64,000 bases of DNA from Chondrinema litorale (GCF_026250525.1 NZ_CP111043.1:3733001-3797000); one strand, 5' to 3'; positions 15,786 to 25,672 are shown, counted from the stretch's first letter. The notes: generated from the sequence alone by a model not told the origin. Translations and numbers: made by a program.

Positions 15786-17183
15786 ATGAAAGAAAAAGTA
15801 ATCATATTAGGCGCAGGCGAAAGTGGAATAGGAGCTGCTATTCTTGCTAAAAAACTCGGATACGAAGTATTTGTGTCTGATGCTGGTATGATTGCACCTA
15901 AGTTTAAAACGGAGTTGGCTAAACATAAAATAAGTTATGAAGAAAATGGCCATTCTGAAACTGAGATTTTATCTGCAAGTGAAGTAATTAAAAGCCCGGG
16001 GATTCCAGAGAAGGCTGGCATGATTCAGAAATTGAGAAATGCTGGTATTAAAATCAGTTCGGAAATAGACTTTGCTTCTAGATATACCAAAGGAAAAATT
16101 GTAGCAATTACAGGCACCAATGGTAAAACCACGACTACTTTGCTTACTTATCATTTATTGAAAGAAGCAGGTTTTGATGTGGCTTTAGGAGGAAATATAG
16201 GAACTAGTTTTGCCCGTTTATTGGCTGAAAGTGATCATGATTATTTTGTATTGGAAATCAGCAGTTTCCAATTAGATGATATTCATGATTTTAGACCACA
16301 AGTGGCATTGCTCCTAAATATCACCCCAGACCATTTAGACAGATATAATTACGATGTAAATCAATACGCCAAAGCAAAATTCAGAATATTTGAAAACATG
16401 TTGCAAGGCGATACACTGATTTACAATGCAGACGATGAGCTTATTGCCAAAGAGATTAATCACAACAGTGATTTAAAAATGTGGCAAGAGAGCTTTTCAG
16501 AGGCTTTTGTGAGAGATGAGGAATTATTGATCCCAGCATTTTTCTCTCCATTATTCGATCAGCCAGAAGGCGCTGGAAATAACTGGTTAACCTTTAATGA
16601 ATTGCCATTAAAAGGAAAGCACAATGCCATGAATATGAGTGCAGCATTATTAGCTGCAACCAGATTGGGTATCGATTATGCCATGTTGAAAGAGTCGCTG
16701 AAAACATTTAAAAATGTAGCTCACAGATTAGAGCTTACAGAAACTATAAATGGAATTGAATTTATAAACGATTCGAAAGCGACCAATGTAGATGCCGTAA
16801 AATATGCACTTGATGCATTTAATACTTCACTAATTTGGATTGCTGGAGGTGTAGATAAAGGCAACGATTACAGCGAGATTGCTGAGTTGGTAAAGGCCAA
16901 AGTAAAAGGGCTGATTTGCCTTGGGAAAGACAATGAGAAACTAAAAACAGCTTTCAGCGAAACGGTAAGCTTTATATATGAAACTGAAGATATAAATGAT
17001 GCTGTACTTACGGCTTATCATCTGGCAGAAAAGGGAGATGTAGTATTGCTCTCACCAGCTTGTGCCAGTTTCGATCTCTTCAAAAATTATGAAGATCGAG
17101 GCGATAAGTTCAAAAAGGCAGTAGCAGAGAATCTCAGTTCTTTTAAAAAAAAAATTGAAAGAAAATTAATCAACACATTGTAG
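15786..17183 (+). CDS. murD: UDP-MurNAc-L-alanine:D-glutamate ligase MurD
   Basis: MurD adds D-glutamate to UDP-MurNAc-L-Ala in the cytosol. The 465-residue protein is of family length and shows the N-terminal Rossmann-type ILGAGESGIGAA (8-19), the ATP-binding ITGTNGKTTTT, the metal site around TPDHLDRY, and NDSKATNVDA plus SPACASFD in the C-terminal domain, which are MurD signatures. It starts 11 bases after mraY. The 3' end carries a run of nine A in a Lys-rich stretch (KKKIERK). Confidence 0.96.
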   Translation: MKEKVIILGAGESGIGAAILAKKLGYEVFVSDAGMIAPKFKTELAKHKISYEENGHSETEILSASEVIKSPGIPEKAGMIQKLRNAGIKISSEIDFASRYTKGKIVAITGTNGKTTTTLLTYHLLKEAGFDVALGGNIGTSFARLLAESDHDYFVLEISSFQLDDIHDFRPQVALLLNITPDHLDRYNYDVNQYAKAKFRIFENMLQGDTLIYNADDELIAKEINHNSDLKMWQESFSEAFVRDEELLIPAFFSPLFDQPEGAGNNWLTFNELPLKGKHNAMNMSAALLAATRLGIDYAMLKESLKTFKNVAHRLELTETINGIEFINDSKATNVDAVKYALDAFNTSLIWIAGGVDKGNDYSEIAELVKAKVKGLICLGKDNEKLKTAFSETVSFIYETEDINDAVLTAYHLAEKGDVVLLSPACASFDLFKNYEDRGDKFKKAVAENLSSFKKKIERKLINTL

Positions 17184-17205
17184 CAGGTTGTAAAAAGATA
17201 AACAT

Positions 17206-18387
17206 ATGCAAATAGAAGAACACGCAACAGGCAGCATTTATAGATACTTACAAGGTGACAAGGTGATCTGGGCAATTAGCATCATCCTTTCTCTAATTAG
17301 TATTTTGGTGGTTTATAGTGCTACCGGAAATTTGGCTTTTAGAAGTGCAGATGGTGATACTGAGCACTTTCTTATTAAGCACACATTCCTAATTATTTTA
17401 GGCTTCGTTGCTATGTTTTTTGCACATAGAATCGATTATCGCTTCTATTCAAAATTATCTAGATATGCTTTGCTAGCATCTATTCCATTGTTAATTATAA
17501 CTTGGCAATTTGGTTCAAATATCAATGAAGCATCTAGATGGATTGTAATTCCTTTTACAAGTTTTTCATTCCAGCCTTCAGATTTTGCTAAACTGGCATT
17601 AATCTCAAATGTGGCTAGTATGCTTTCTAAAAGGCAGATGAGAATAAGAGACGATCAGAGAGCAATTAACCCAATGTTGATTTGGAGTGGTATAGTTTGC
17701 GGATTAATTGGTTTGACTGACTGGTCTAGTGCATCAATTCTGTTTTTAACAATTTTACTATTGTTTTTTATTGGTAGAGTTCCAGTAAAATACTTAGGAA
17801 TGATGCTGGTAGTAGGAGCAATGGCAGGTTCATTTGCATTTACTTTTGGCCAAAGAAAAGACACTGTAAGCAGCAGGTTAAGTTCATTTATGAACAATAA
17901 AGTATCATTCCAGTCTGAGCAGGCATTCCTAGCAGTTTCAACTGGTGGAATGTTCGGGAAAGGATCTGGTAATAGTGCAGCTAAAAACTTTTTACCTCAC
18001 CCATATTCAGATTTTATCTTCGCAATTATTGTAGAAGAGTACGGAATGTTTGGCGCTATTGTAATTATAGCTGCATTCTTAATAATTCTATATCGGGGAA
18101 TGCTCATTGTGAGTAATAGCCAACGGGCATTTGGAGGCTTGTTGGCTGCTGGGCTTACTTTTAGTTTGGTTTTGCAAGCATTTATACACATGGGTGTAGT
18201 TGTAGGTGTTTTGCCAATTACAGGTTTACCATTACCATTACTCAGCATGGGAGGTACCTCACTTTTATTCACTGGTATGTCAATCGGTATGTTGTTAAGT
18301 GTGAGTAGAACAGAGGAACTTGGAGAAGATGATTCACTAAGAAGAAACCTGAAAAGAAGAGTAATAAGCAGAAATAACGCGATATAA
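17206..18387 (+). CDS. ftsW: Septal peptidoglycan glycosyltransferase FtsW (SEDS family)
   Basis: FtsW polymerises lipid II at the septum and works with FtsI. The 393-residue protein has about ten transmembrane segments. SEDS landmarks include the ASRWI and FSFQPSDFAKLALI region (Pro-Ser-Asp), the HPYSDFIFAIIVEEYG loop with the catalytic-region Asp, and the C-terminal GLPLPLLSMGGTSLL, which is the family signature. It begins 22 bases after murD with a clear ATG. It lies on the same transcript as murG, as in other dcw clusters. Confidence 0.95.
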   Translation: MQIEEHATGSIYRYLQGDKVIWAISIILSLISILVVYSATGNLAFRSADGDTEHFLIKHTFLIILGFVAMFFAHRIDYRFYSKLSRYALLASIPLLIITWQFGSNINEASRWIVIPFTSFSFQPSDFAKLALISNVASMLSKRQMRIRDDQRAINPMLIWSGIVCGLIGLTDWSSASILFLTILLLFFIGRVPVKYLGMMLVVGAMAGSFAFTFGQRKDTVSSRLSSFMNNKVSFQSEQAFLAVSTGGMFGKGSGNSAAKNFLPHPYSDFIFAIIVEEYGMFGAIVIIAAFLIILYRGMLIVSNSQRAFGGLLAAGLTFSLVLQAFIHMGVVVGVLPITGLPLPLLSMGGTSLLFTGMSIGMLLSVSRTEELGEDDSLRRNLKRRVISRNNAI

Positions 18388-18409
18388 ATTAGAAAAACGA
18401 AATAAGAAA

Positions 18410-19537
18410 TTGACAAATAAAGGAGAACATATTAAAGTAATCATTAGCGGTGGAGGCACTGGTGGACATATCTATCCGGCTATTGCCATTGCTGATGCTT
18501 TAAAAGATATGGACTCCGAAACTGAAATTCTGTTTGTTGGTGCAGAGGGAAAAATGGAGATGGAAAAAGTACCCCAAGCAGGATATACTATTAAGGCATT
18601 GCCAGTAAGTGGTTTGCAAAGAAAACTCACATTAAAAAACTTGAGTGTTCCTTTTAAACTATTTAAAAGCTTAAATGAAGCAGGCAGAATAATTAATGGT
18701 TTTCAGCCAGATGTGGTAGTAGGAGTGGGAGGTTATGCCAGTGCACCTGTATTAAGAAAAGCGCAGAATAAAAAAATTCCAACGCTTATACAAGAGCAAA
18801 ATGGCTATGCAGGGTTAACCAATAAAATGCTTTCGAGCAAAGCTTCAAAAATTTGTGTGGCTTATCCCGGAATGGAGCAGTACTTTCCTAAAAATAAAAT
18901 TATGTTTTTAGGAAACCCAGTAAGAAAAGATATTGGCAGTTTGGATACGCTAAAAGCTGAAGCATTTAAGTATTTTAATCTTGATCCTGAAAAGCCGGTA
19001 GTGTTGTCGATAGGAGGGAGTTTGGGTGCCAGAACTATTAATGAAGGCTTATTGAGTATCTATAAATACTTACTTGAGAATGGCATTCAGTTAATCTGGC
19101 AAACAGGTAAATTTTATTACGAATCTATTAAACAACAACTGGATAGTGATACAAAGGGATTGTGGGTAAATGCATTTATTAGCCGTATGGATTATGCCTA
19201 CGCTTGTGCAGATATGGTAGTATCGAGAGCAGGTGCATTGAGTATATCGGAGTTGTGTTTAGCAGGTAAACCAGCTATACTAATTCCTTCGCCCAATGTG
19301 GCAGAAGATCATCAAACAAAAAATGCAATGGCATTAGTGAAAGAAGATGCAGCTGTAATGTTGTCAGATTCAGAAACTAAATTAAAATTGCAGGATGAAA
19401 TTATCGATCTAGTTGGAAATGAAGACAAAAAGAATCGAATGATTCAAAATATAAAGAAACTGGCGAAACCCCATGCAGCCATGGATATCGCTAAAGAGAT
19501 CGTAAAACTAACTTCAGATAAAATGAAAATGGCATAA
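18410..19537 (+). CDS. murG: UDP-N-acetylglucosamine transferase MurG
   Basis: MurG adds GlcNAc to lipid I to form lipid II on the inner face of the membrane. The 375-residue GT28 enzyme has the N-terminal glycine loop SGGGTGGHIYPA (13-24), GVGGYASAP, the EQNGYAG loop, GGSLGARTIN and the UDP-GlcNAc-binding region SRAGALSISEL. It starts with TTG, and no nearby ATG exists upstream of the SGGG motif. A 22-base gap separates it from ftsW, and murC starts nine bases after its stop. Confidence 0.96.
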   Translation: MTNKGEHIKVIISGGGTGGHIYPAIAIADALKDMDSETEILFVGAEGKMEMEKVPQAGYTIKALPVSGLQRKLTLKNLSVPFKLFKSLNEAGRIINGFQPDVVVGVGGYASAPVLRKAQNKKIPTLIQEQNGYAGLTNKMLSSKASKICVAYPGMEQYFPKNKIMFLGNPVRKDIGSLDTLKAEAFKYFNLDPEKPVVLSIGGSLGARTINEGLLSIYKYLLENGIQLIWQTGKFYYESIKQQLDSDTKGLWVNAFISRMDYAYACADMVVSRAGALSISELCLAGKPAILIPSPNVAEDHQTKNAMALVKEDAAVMLSDSETKLKLQDEIIDLVGNEDKKNRMIQNIKKLAKPHAAMDIAKEIVKLTSDKMKMA

Positions 19538-19546
19538 TTTAAATTT

Positions 19547-20956
19547 ATGAGTTTAGATCTGCAAAATATTGAACAAGTTTACCTAATAGGTGTTGGCGGC
19601 ATTGGAATGAGTGCCTTGGCACGTTGGTTCAAAGCGAATGGCAGAGAAGTATGGGGTTACGATAAAGTACAAACCGCTTTAACAGATGCATTGGAAAAAG
19701 AAGGGATTCCTGTGCATTTTGAAGATAAAGTAAGTCTGATTCCAGAAGAAATTTTGGATAATGACCAATCTAGTTTGATAGTATTTACACCGGCAGTTCC
19801 GGTAGATCATAAGCAACTTAATTTTTTGAGAGATGCAGGTTACCATGTAATGAAACGCTCTCAGGTTTTAGGTTTAATTTCTACAGTATTTTTTACTGTA
19901 GCTGTAGCTGGAACTCATGGTAAAACTACTACATCTTCTATGTTGGCACACATACTTCACCATACTGGGCAGCCATGTTCTGCTTTTGTTGGTGGAATAG
20001 CTAAAAACTTTGAGTCTAATTTGCTAATGAGCAATGCAGACCTTGAAGATCAAGTGTTGGTAGTTGAAGCCGATGAATACGACAGGTCTTTCTTAACATT
20101 GAATCCGGATATTGCGGTGATCACATCTGTGGAGCCAGATCATTTAGATATTTATGGAGATGATGCTAACCTGAAAGAAGCATTTATCGACTTCATCGGA
20201 AATATTAAGGGAGAAGGTCAACTTTTTATTAGAAAAGGAGCTGCTCCTGAAATTGTAAGAAAGTTACAGGCAAATACCAATATTAGAACATTTGGTTTGG
20301 GTATTGGCGATTATGCTGTAGAGAATGTAAGGCAAAATGGGCAGGGTGTAATCTTCGATATGGTAAATAATTCTGAAGATGATTCTATGGATGATATTAC
20401 CGACCTAGAATTGAATATGCCTGGCGAACATAATATGATGAACATGGCTGCCGCAGTAGCAGCAGCATTAAGTATTGGTTTGCAACCAGATAAAATAAGA
20501 AAGGCAGTAGCAACTTACTCGGGTGTAAGACGCAGATTTGACTTTGTAATTAATACAGAAGACAAAGTCTATATAGATGATTATGCGCATCATCCAACTG
20601 AGATTCAGGCTTTTTTGAGCGGAGTAAAAGCATTATACCCTAACAAAAAACTGACTGCTATTTTTCAGCCGCATTTATTTAGCAGAACTAGAGATTTTGC
20701 AGATGGATTTGCAGAAAGTTTATCTCTAGCAGATTCTCTTATTTTACTAGATATATATCCGGCTAGAGAAGAACCAATACCAGGAGTTACATCAGATATT
20801 ATATTTAAAAATGTAAAGTGTGATGAAAAGGTAATGTTGAAAGACGATGATTTGCTCGATGCTATAGAGAAAGCAAAACCAGAGCTTTTAGTAACAATAG
20901 GAGCGGGCAATATAGATCGATTTATCGAACCAATTAAACAGATTTTTGAAGCTTAG
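19547..20956 (+). CDS. murC: UDP-N-acetylmuramate:L-alanine ligase MurC
   Basis: MurC joins L-alanine to UDP-MurNAc, the first step of the stem peptide. The 469-residue protein has the N-terminal YLIGVGGIGMSALA motif, the ATP loop AVAGTHGKTTT (THGKT rather than the TNGKT of MurD/MurE, typical of MurC), VVEADEYDRSFL, the SVEPDHLDIYG metal region and DDYAHHPTEI. No ddl gene follows, unlike many proteobacterial clusters; ftsQ is next after 19 bases, which is normal in Bacteroidota. Confidence 0.96.
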   Translation: MSLDLQNIEQVYLIGVGGIGMSALARWFKANGREVWGYDKVQTALTDALEKEGIPVHFEDKVSLIPEEILDNDQSSLIVFTPAVPVDHKQLNFLRDAGYHVMKRSQVLGLISTVFFTVAVAGTHGKTTTSSMLAHILHHTGQPCSAFVGGIAKNFESNLLMSNADLEDQVLVVEADEYDRSFLTLNPDIAVITSVEPDHLDIYGDDANLKEAFIDFIGNIKGEGQLFIRKGAAPEIVRKLQANTNIRTFGLGIGDYAVENVRQNGQGVIFDMVNNSEDDSMDDITDLELNMPGEHNMMNMAAAVAAALSIGLQPDKIRKAVATYSGVRRRFDFVINTEDKVYIDDYAHHPTEIQAFLSGVKALYPNKKLTAIFQPHLFSRTRDFADGFAESLSLADSLILLDIYPAREEPIPGVTSDIIFKNVKCDEKVMLKDDDLLDAIEKAKPELLVTIGAGNIDRFIEPIKQIFEA

Positions 20957-20975
20957 GAATAAAAAATTATAAAGA

Positions 20976-21734
20976 ATGAAATTTCCGAAGAAACTCACTA
21001 CGATTAACATTATTCTGGCGGTAAGTCTTGTACTTATTGCAGCGGGATATATTTTCTATCGCTATCCGATTCTTGGAGACGATACGATCATAATTAATGT
21101 AGATGACGACAGCGGAAACTTCTTTGTAAGCAAAGAGAATGTAAAAGAAATTATTGACAGTCTGAAATTGGATAATCCGGGAAGAAGGATTAGCAATATG
21201 CAGCTAAAAATGATTGAAAAGGCCTTAAAGCAACAAGATTTTATTTTGGATGCACAGGTTTCTAGAGACCTGAAAGGTAACATTATTATTGATATAGCTC
21301 AAGAACAACCAATTGCCAGATTAATGGGAAACAATGGTAAAGGGGCATATATCAATAAAGAGAAGAAGATAATTGAACTGTCTGATAACTTTTCTGCCAG
21401 AGTAATGGTGATATCGGGAGAAGGTGCAGATAGCCTGATGAGTCCGGGTTTTATGGACTCTAAGGTAGGTCAGGATTTTTATGATTTTATAGACTATATA
21501 AAAGCTGATGAATTTTGGAATCCACAAGTAGCAATGCTAGATGTTGATAAAGATTTTGAGGTAACTATTTATCCTCAGGTTGGGCAGCATCTCTTTGAGT
21601 TTGGCTACTTTGTAAACTTCGAAAAGAAGTTTAATAAGATGAAAATTTTCTATGACGAAATCATCCCCAAAAAGGGCTGGGGGGCTTATCGACTGGTAAA
21701 AGTACAGTACAATGGTCAAATTGTCTGTAGGTAA
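20976..21734 (+). CDS. ftsQ: Cell division protein FtsQ/DivIB-type
   Basis: The 252-residue protein has a short basic cytoplasmic tail, one transmembrane helix (about 9-29) and a periplasmic region starting with a POTRA-like domain (residues about 55-120, containing FILDAQVSRDLKGNIIIDIAQEQPIARL), then a beta domain. This topology and the position between murC and ftsA identify FtsQ, the scaffold that holds FtsL/FtsB at the septum. Overall similarity to E. coli FtsQ is low, as usual for this phylum. The 117-base gap after it is the largest between ftsQ and ftsA and could hold a promoter. Confidence 0.9.
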   Translation: MKFPKKLTTINIILAVSLVLIAAGYIFYRYPILGDDTIIINVDDDSGNFFVSKENVKEIIDSLKLDNPGRRISNMQLKMIEKALKQQDFILDAQVSRDLKGNIIIDIAQEQPIARLMGNNGKGAYINKEKKIIELSDNFSARVMVISGEGADSLMSPGFMDSKVGQDFYDFIDYIKADEFWNPQVAMLDVDKDFEVTIYPQVGQHLFEFGYFVNFEKKFNKMKIFYDEIIPKKGWGAYRLVKVQYNGQIVCR

Positions 21735-21851
21735 GCAAGAATCCAAACAAAATATAATTAACAAACGAATGGTGCTACTGGCCTTAAAATCAGCAACATC
21801 ATTTCAGAGAAATAACTATCAAAATACTTTTAATCATTTAATGTCAATATT

Positions 21852-23153
21852 ATGCAGGAAGACAAATTAGTTGTAGGTCTCGACATTGGCACCACTAAAA
21901 TTTGTGCAATAGTAGGCCGGATGAATGAATTCGGCAAGCTAGAAGTACTTGGATTGGGTAAAGCTGTTTCAGACGGTGTAAAAGAAGGCACTGTTAGAAA
22001 CATCGGCAAAACCGTTGCGAGTATTCTGGCATCTATTAAAGAGGCTGAAGAAACAAGTAAAACTGATATCAAGCTGGTAAATGTGGGTATTGCTGGTAAG
22101 CATATCAAAAGCTCTGTGCATCACGGTAGCATTACCCGAAAAAGCAATGACGACGAAATAACTGCTGAAGATGTACATAGATTAACCAATGACATGTACA
22201 GAATAGTAACCGAACCTGGTTCGGAGATAATCCACGTAATGCCTCAGTATTACACAGTGGATTACGAAGAAAATATTAAAGATCCGGTAGGTATGTCGGG
22301 AGTAAAACTGGAAGCAGACTTCCATATAATTACTGCGCATACAAACTCTATAAGAAACATCAAAAAGTGTGTTGAGAAAGCTGATCTGGATATAGAAAAC
22401 ATGATACTTGAGCCATTAGCTTCAAGCTTATCTGTTTTAAGTGAAGAGGAGAAAGAAGCTGGAATCGCATTGGTTGATATTGGAGGTGGAACCACAGATA
22501 TTGCAATCTTCTATGATGGAACAATCAGACATACTTCTGTAATTCCTTTCGGTGGCAATATCATCACATCTGATATTAAGCAGGGTTGTGCTGTAATGCA
22601 AAATCAGGCAGAATTACTAAAAGTAAAGTTTGGTAGTGCTTTAGCTGCAGAAACTTCTGAAAACGAAGTGGTTTCAATTCCGGGCTTAAGAAACAGACCA
22701 CCAAAAGAGATTTCTATTAAAAACCTTGCTTACATTATAGAAGCAAGAATGGAAGAAATTATCGATTTGGTAATGCTCGAAATTGAGCGTTCTGGCTATC
22801 AAAACAGACTTGCTGGAGGTATTGTAATTACTGGTGGAGGTTCTCAGCTTAAAAATCTGAAACAACTTTTTGAATACAAAACCGGGCTAGACGCACGTAT
22901 CGGTTACCCGAACGAGCATCTTGGAAAATGTAAAATTGAAGAAGTTAAAAACCCTTTGTATGCTACCGCTATTGGTCTAGTACTAGCAGGGTTTAAATCG
23001 ATAGACGATAGAGATGCAGAGGTATTTGCAGGAGGATATGTAAACAGTTCTCAAAAAGCACCTAAACTTTCAGGTGGAGATCTTTTTTCATCTTTTCTTA
23101 AAAAGACCAAAGATTTACTAATCGACGATTACGACGATAAATCTATGTACTAG
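21852..23153 (+). CDS. ftsA: Cell division actin-like protein FtsA
   Basis: FtsA is an actin-fold ATPase that anchors FtsZ filaments to the membrane. The 433-residue protein shows the phosphate-1 motif VGLDIGTTKICAIVG (7-21), the 1C domain in the middle, the phosphate-2 motif ALVDIGGGTTDIAIF and the adenosine motif GIVITGGGSQLKNL. The C-terminal stretch LFSSFLKKTKDLLIDDY can form the amphipathic membrane-targeting helix. ftsZ follows after 78 bases. Confidence 0.96.
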   Translation: MQEDKLVVGLDIGTTKICAIVGRMNEFGKLEVLGLGKAVSDGVKEGTVRNIGKTVASILASIKEAEETSKTDIKLVNVGIAGKHIKSSVHHGSITRKSNDDEITAEDVHRLTNDMYRIVTEPGSEIIHVMPQYYTVDYEENIKDPVGMSGVKLEADFHIITAHTNSIRNIKKCVEKADLDIENMILEPLASSLSVLSEEEKEAGIALVDIGGGTTDIAIFYDGTIRHTSVIPFGGNIITSDIKQGCAVMQNQAELLKVKFGSALAAETSENEVVSIPGLRNRPPKEISIKNLAYIIEARMEEIIDLVMLEIERSGYQNRLAGGIVITGGGSQLKNLKQLFEYKTGLDARIGYPNEHLGKCKIEEVKNPLYATAIGLVLAGFKSIDDRDAEVFAGGYVNSSQKAPKLSGGDLFSSFLKKTKDLLIDDYDDKSMY

Positions 23154-23231
23154 TCAGCTATGTGCCTAATACACATTTAAGATTAAAAGTTATTAAAATC
23201 ATTTTTTAAAATATTATAAAATTATTGAACA

Positions 23232-24662
23232 ATGGGAGAAACAACATACGAGTTCGCAAATCCCTCTTCAGGTAAATCAATTATTAAAGTTATAGGTGTC
23301 GGTGGTGGCGGCGGAAACGCGGTTAATCACATGTTTCGCCAAGGTATACAAGGGGTAGAATTCTATATTTGTAATACAGATAAGCAGGCGCTAGAAACCA
23401 GCCCTGTTAATAATAAAATTCAAATCGGAACTGACCTTACAGAAGGTTTGGGTGCTGGTGCTAATCCAGAAGTTGGAGAAAAAGCAGCTATCGAATCTAA
23501 AGAAGAGATTAGAAAGATTTTAGAAGATAATACCAAAATGGTATTTATTACTGCTGGTATGGGTGGTGGAACCGGAACTGGTGCTGCTCCTGTAATTGCA
23601 GAAATAGCAAAAGATCTTGGTATTCTTACTGTAGGTATAGTTACACGCCCATTCAGTTTCGAAGGTAAGCCAAAATCTAGAAGAGCAGATGCTGGTGTCG
23701 ATACTTTAAGAGAGCATTGCGATACAGTATTGGTTATTTTGAATGATAAGCTGAGAGAAGTATATGGTAAAGCTACCATGAAAGAAGCTTTCGGTCAGGC
23801 AGATAACGTATTGAGTAGAGCTGCAAAATCTATTGCTGAGATCATCACTGTTGCTGGTAATATCAACGTCGATTTCGAAGATGTTAAAACAGTAATGAAA
23901 GACTCTGGTGCAGCAGTTATGGGTTCTGCAACTACAGAAGGCGAAAACAGAGCAAGAAGAGCAGCAGAAGGAGCTATTACTTCTCCATTGCTTAACAATA
24001 CTAACATTTACGGTGCTAGCTACATCTTACTTAGCATTGTGGTTGGTAATGAAGACGAGTTCCAAATGGACGAGTTAGAAGAAATTACTGGATACATTCA
24101 GGAGCAAGCTGGAGAAGATGCAGAAATTATTTTCGGTCAGGCTACTGATGCTTCTTTGGGTGATGGAATTAACGTAACTATAATTGCTACGGGGTTCGAC
24201 GAAACTGATCAGAAAAGCACTAGAAAAGTAATAGACCTTGAGAGCAATAAAGTTAAAATGAGTGTAAACTCTCCATCAGAAGACTTTTTCGATAAAGTAG
24301 GTAGAGATGAAGACGATGACGATATCGAAGAGTTTTTGAGAAAAAAAGAAGAAAAAGAAAAGATTGTTTTTGAGCTTGATGGCGATTACGAACTCGTAAA
24401 AGATGAGACAGAAGAGCAGAAAAAAAAAAGGTTGGAAGCCCAATATCGAGCAAGAAGTGAGAAATTAGGCGCCCTTCGTTCTGTTAACGAAATGAGTAAT
24501 GATGAATTGAAAGATAAGCAGGAAACTCCTGCCTATTTGAGAAGAGGAGTTGAGTTGAAGAAAGATCCACATTCATCAGAAGACAATGTTTCTCGTTACC
24601 GTCTAAATGATAATAATGAGATTTTAGGAAACAACCGTTTCCTACACGATAATGTTGATTAA
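23232..24662 (+). CDS. ftsZ: Cell division tubulin-like GTPase FtsZ
   Basis: FtsZ assembles the division ring. The 476-residue protein has IKVIGVGGGGGNAVN (18-32), the tubulin signature GGGTGTG (111-117), the RRADAGVD region near 150 and the T7 loop around NVDFEDVK. The globular domain ends near residue 330. A long charged linker leads to ETPAYLRRG, the expected C-terminal interaction peptide that binds FtsA. A further tail of about 40 residues (ending NEILGNNRFLHDNVD) follows it, which most bacteria lack. It is the last gene of the cluster, followed by a strong terminator. Confidence 0.97.
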   Translation: MGETTYEFANPSSGKSIIKVIGVGGGGGNAVNHMFRQGIQGVEFYICNTDKQALETSPVNNKIQIGTDLTEGLGAGANPEVGEKAAIESKEEIRKILEDNTKMVFITAGMGGGTGTGAAPVIAEIAKDLGILTVGIVTRPFSFEGKPKSRRADAGVDTLREHCDTVLVILNDKLREVYGKATMKEAFGQADNVLSRAAKSIAEIITVAGNINVDFEDVKTVMKDSGAAVMGSATTEGENRARRAAEGAITSPLLNNTNIYGASYILLSIVVGNEDEFQMDELEEITGYIQEQAGEDAEIIFGQATDASLGDGINVTIIATGFDETDQKSTRKVIDLESNKVKMSVNSPSEDFFDKVGRDEDDDDIEEFLRKKEEKEKIVFELDGDYELVKDETEEQKKKRLEAQYRARSEKLGALRSVNEMSNDELKDKQETPAYLRRGVELKKDPHSSEDNVSRYRLNDNNEILGNNRFLHDNVD

Positions 24663-24718
24663 GCTTTAATAGAATCATATAAATCCTATTCTGGTTAAAA
24701 CCCAGAATACTTCCTGCT

Positions 24719-24751
24719 AAAAACGGCACCTGTATCAGGTGCCGTTTTTTT
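24719..24751 (+). terminator. Strong intrinsic terminator closing the dcw cluster
   Basis: CGGCACCTG (24724-24732) pairs with CAGGTGCCG (24736-24744) around a 3-nt loop; flanking A4 and T7 runs extend the stem and supply the U-tract. It lies 57 bases after the ftsZ stop. The rest of the 24663-24976 gap shows nothing else clear. Confidence 0.95.
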
Positions 24752-24976
24752 GTTGCCAATATGTTAATAATGCGAGTTAATTGCACTTTTATGGTAATTA
24801 AATTTCTGATATTTCTTTTTTTCAACTATTTTAAAAAAAGGTGCTGCTTTTAAGTGATTGCCTTTTAAGTTTGCAAGTAATTCTGATCAACACGATTAGT
24901 CAAATTCTAACCTGAATTTTAGCTTATTCATTATCCTTTGTTTTTAAACTAAATCTGATTTTAACAAAAGTGCTTT

Positions 24977-25672
24977 ATGCAAAACGATTCTTTATTTAAA
25001 CATAATCTTATATTTTTTTTAAAAAAAGAAGAGGATAAAATTCCGGAAGCAGAGAAAATTCTTGATAAAAAATTTTCAGAGTCTTCTTATAAAAAGCTAA
25101 ATCTCTATCTTGATCAGGCAATTAAATTAGCTAATCTTTTAGACGTTCCCATCGATCAACTAATTAGTAAAGATTACCAATTGCTCGAAGCTTTTAATAC
25201 TAAAGAGATCAAACTATTTATAGTAGATATTGACGGAGTAATGACAGACGGAGGTATGTATTACTCAGAACAAGGAGACGAGTTTAAAAAGTTTAATACT
25301 AAAGACGGTCTTGCAATTCGTGCTATTACAAAAGAAGATTTTCCAGTAGGTATTATTAGTTCTGGTTTTAACAAAAAACTGATACAAAGAAGAGCTGACT
25401 TATTAGGCATTAAATGGTTATCGGTTGGAACCAAACCAAAGATAGAAGTTCTGAAAGAATGGTGTGATGCTTTACACATTAGTTACGAAAATATTGCTTA
25501 TATAGGTGATGATCTAAACGATCTTGAAGTAATGCAAACAGTCGGATTATCAGCCTGTCCTGCAGATGCTACAGGTAAGATTAAGGGCACTGCAAGGGTG
25601 ATTTTATCCAAAAAAGGTGGTGAAGGTTGTGTAAGAGAATTTATCGAAAATTATTTGTCGCATCTTTTTTAG
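24977..25672 (+). CDS. KdsC-type HAD phosphatase with XRE-like N-terminal extension
   Basis: Residues about 78-231 are a capless HAD domain of the KdsC family, which removes phosphate from 3-deoxy-D-manno-octulosonate 8-phosphate for lipopolysaccharide. FIVDIDGVMTDGG (81-93) gives catalytic Asp84 and Asp86; IISSG and IAYIGDDLNDLEVM are motifs II and IV, and KGGEGCVREF matches the KdsC tail. The first 77 residues are additional. They read like a degraded HTH-XRE domain (FKHNLIFFLKK ... LYLDQAIKLANLLDVPIDQLISKD), the last part being typical of helices 4-5 of such regulators. Phosphatase is confident; KDO8P as substrate is likely; the role of the N-terminus is unknown. Confidence 0.82.
   Translation: MQNDSLFKHNLIFFLKKEEDKIPEAEKILDKKFSESSYKKLNLYLDQAIKLANLLDVPIDQLISKDYQLLEAFNTKEIKLFIVDIDGVMTDGGMYYSEQGDEFKKFNTKDGLAIRAITKEDFPVGIISSGFNKKLIQRRADLLGIKWLSVGTKPKIEVLKEWCDALHISYENIAYIGDDLNDLEVMQTVGLSACPADATGKIKGTARVILSKKGGEGCVREFIENYLSHLF

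Noticed and set aside
24688..24708. ATTCTGG and CCAGAAT as a second terminator after ftsZ.
   Set aside because: The 7-bp stem has no U-run, and a much stronger hairpin lies just downstream.
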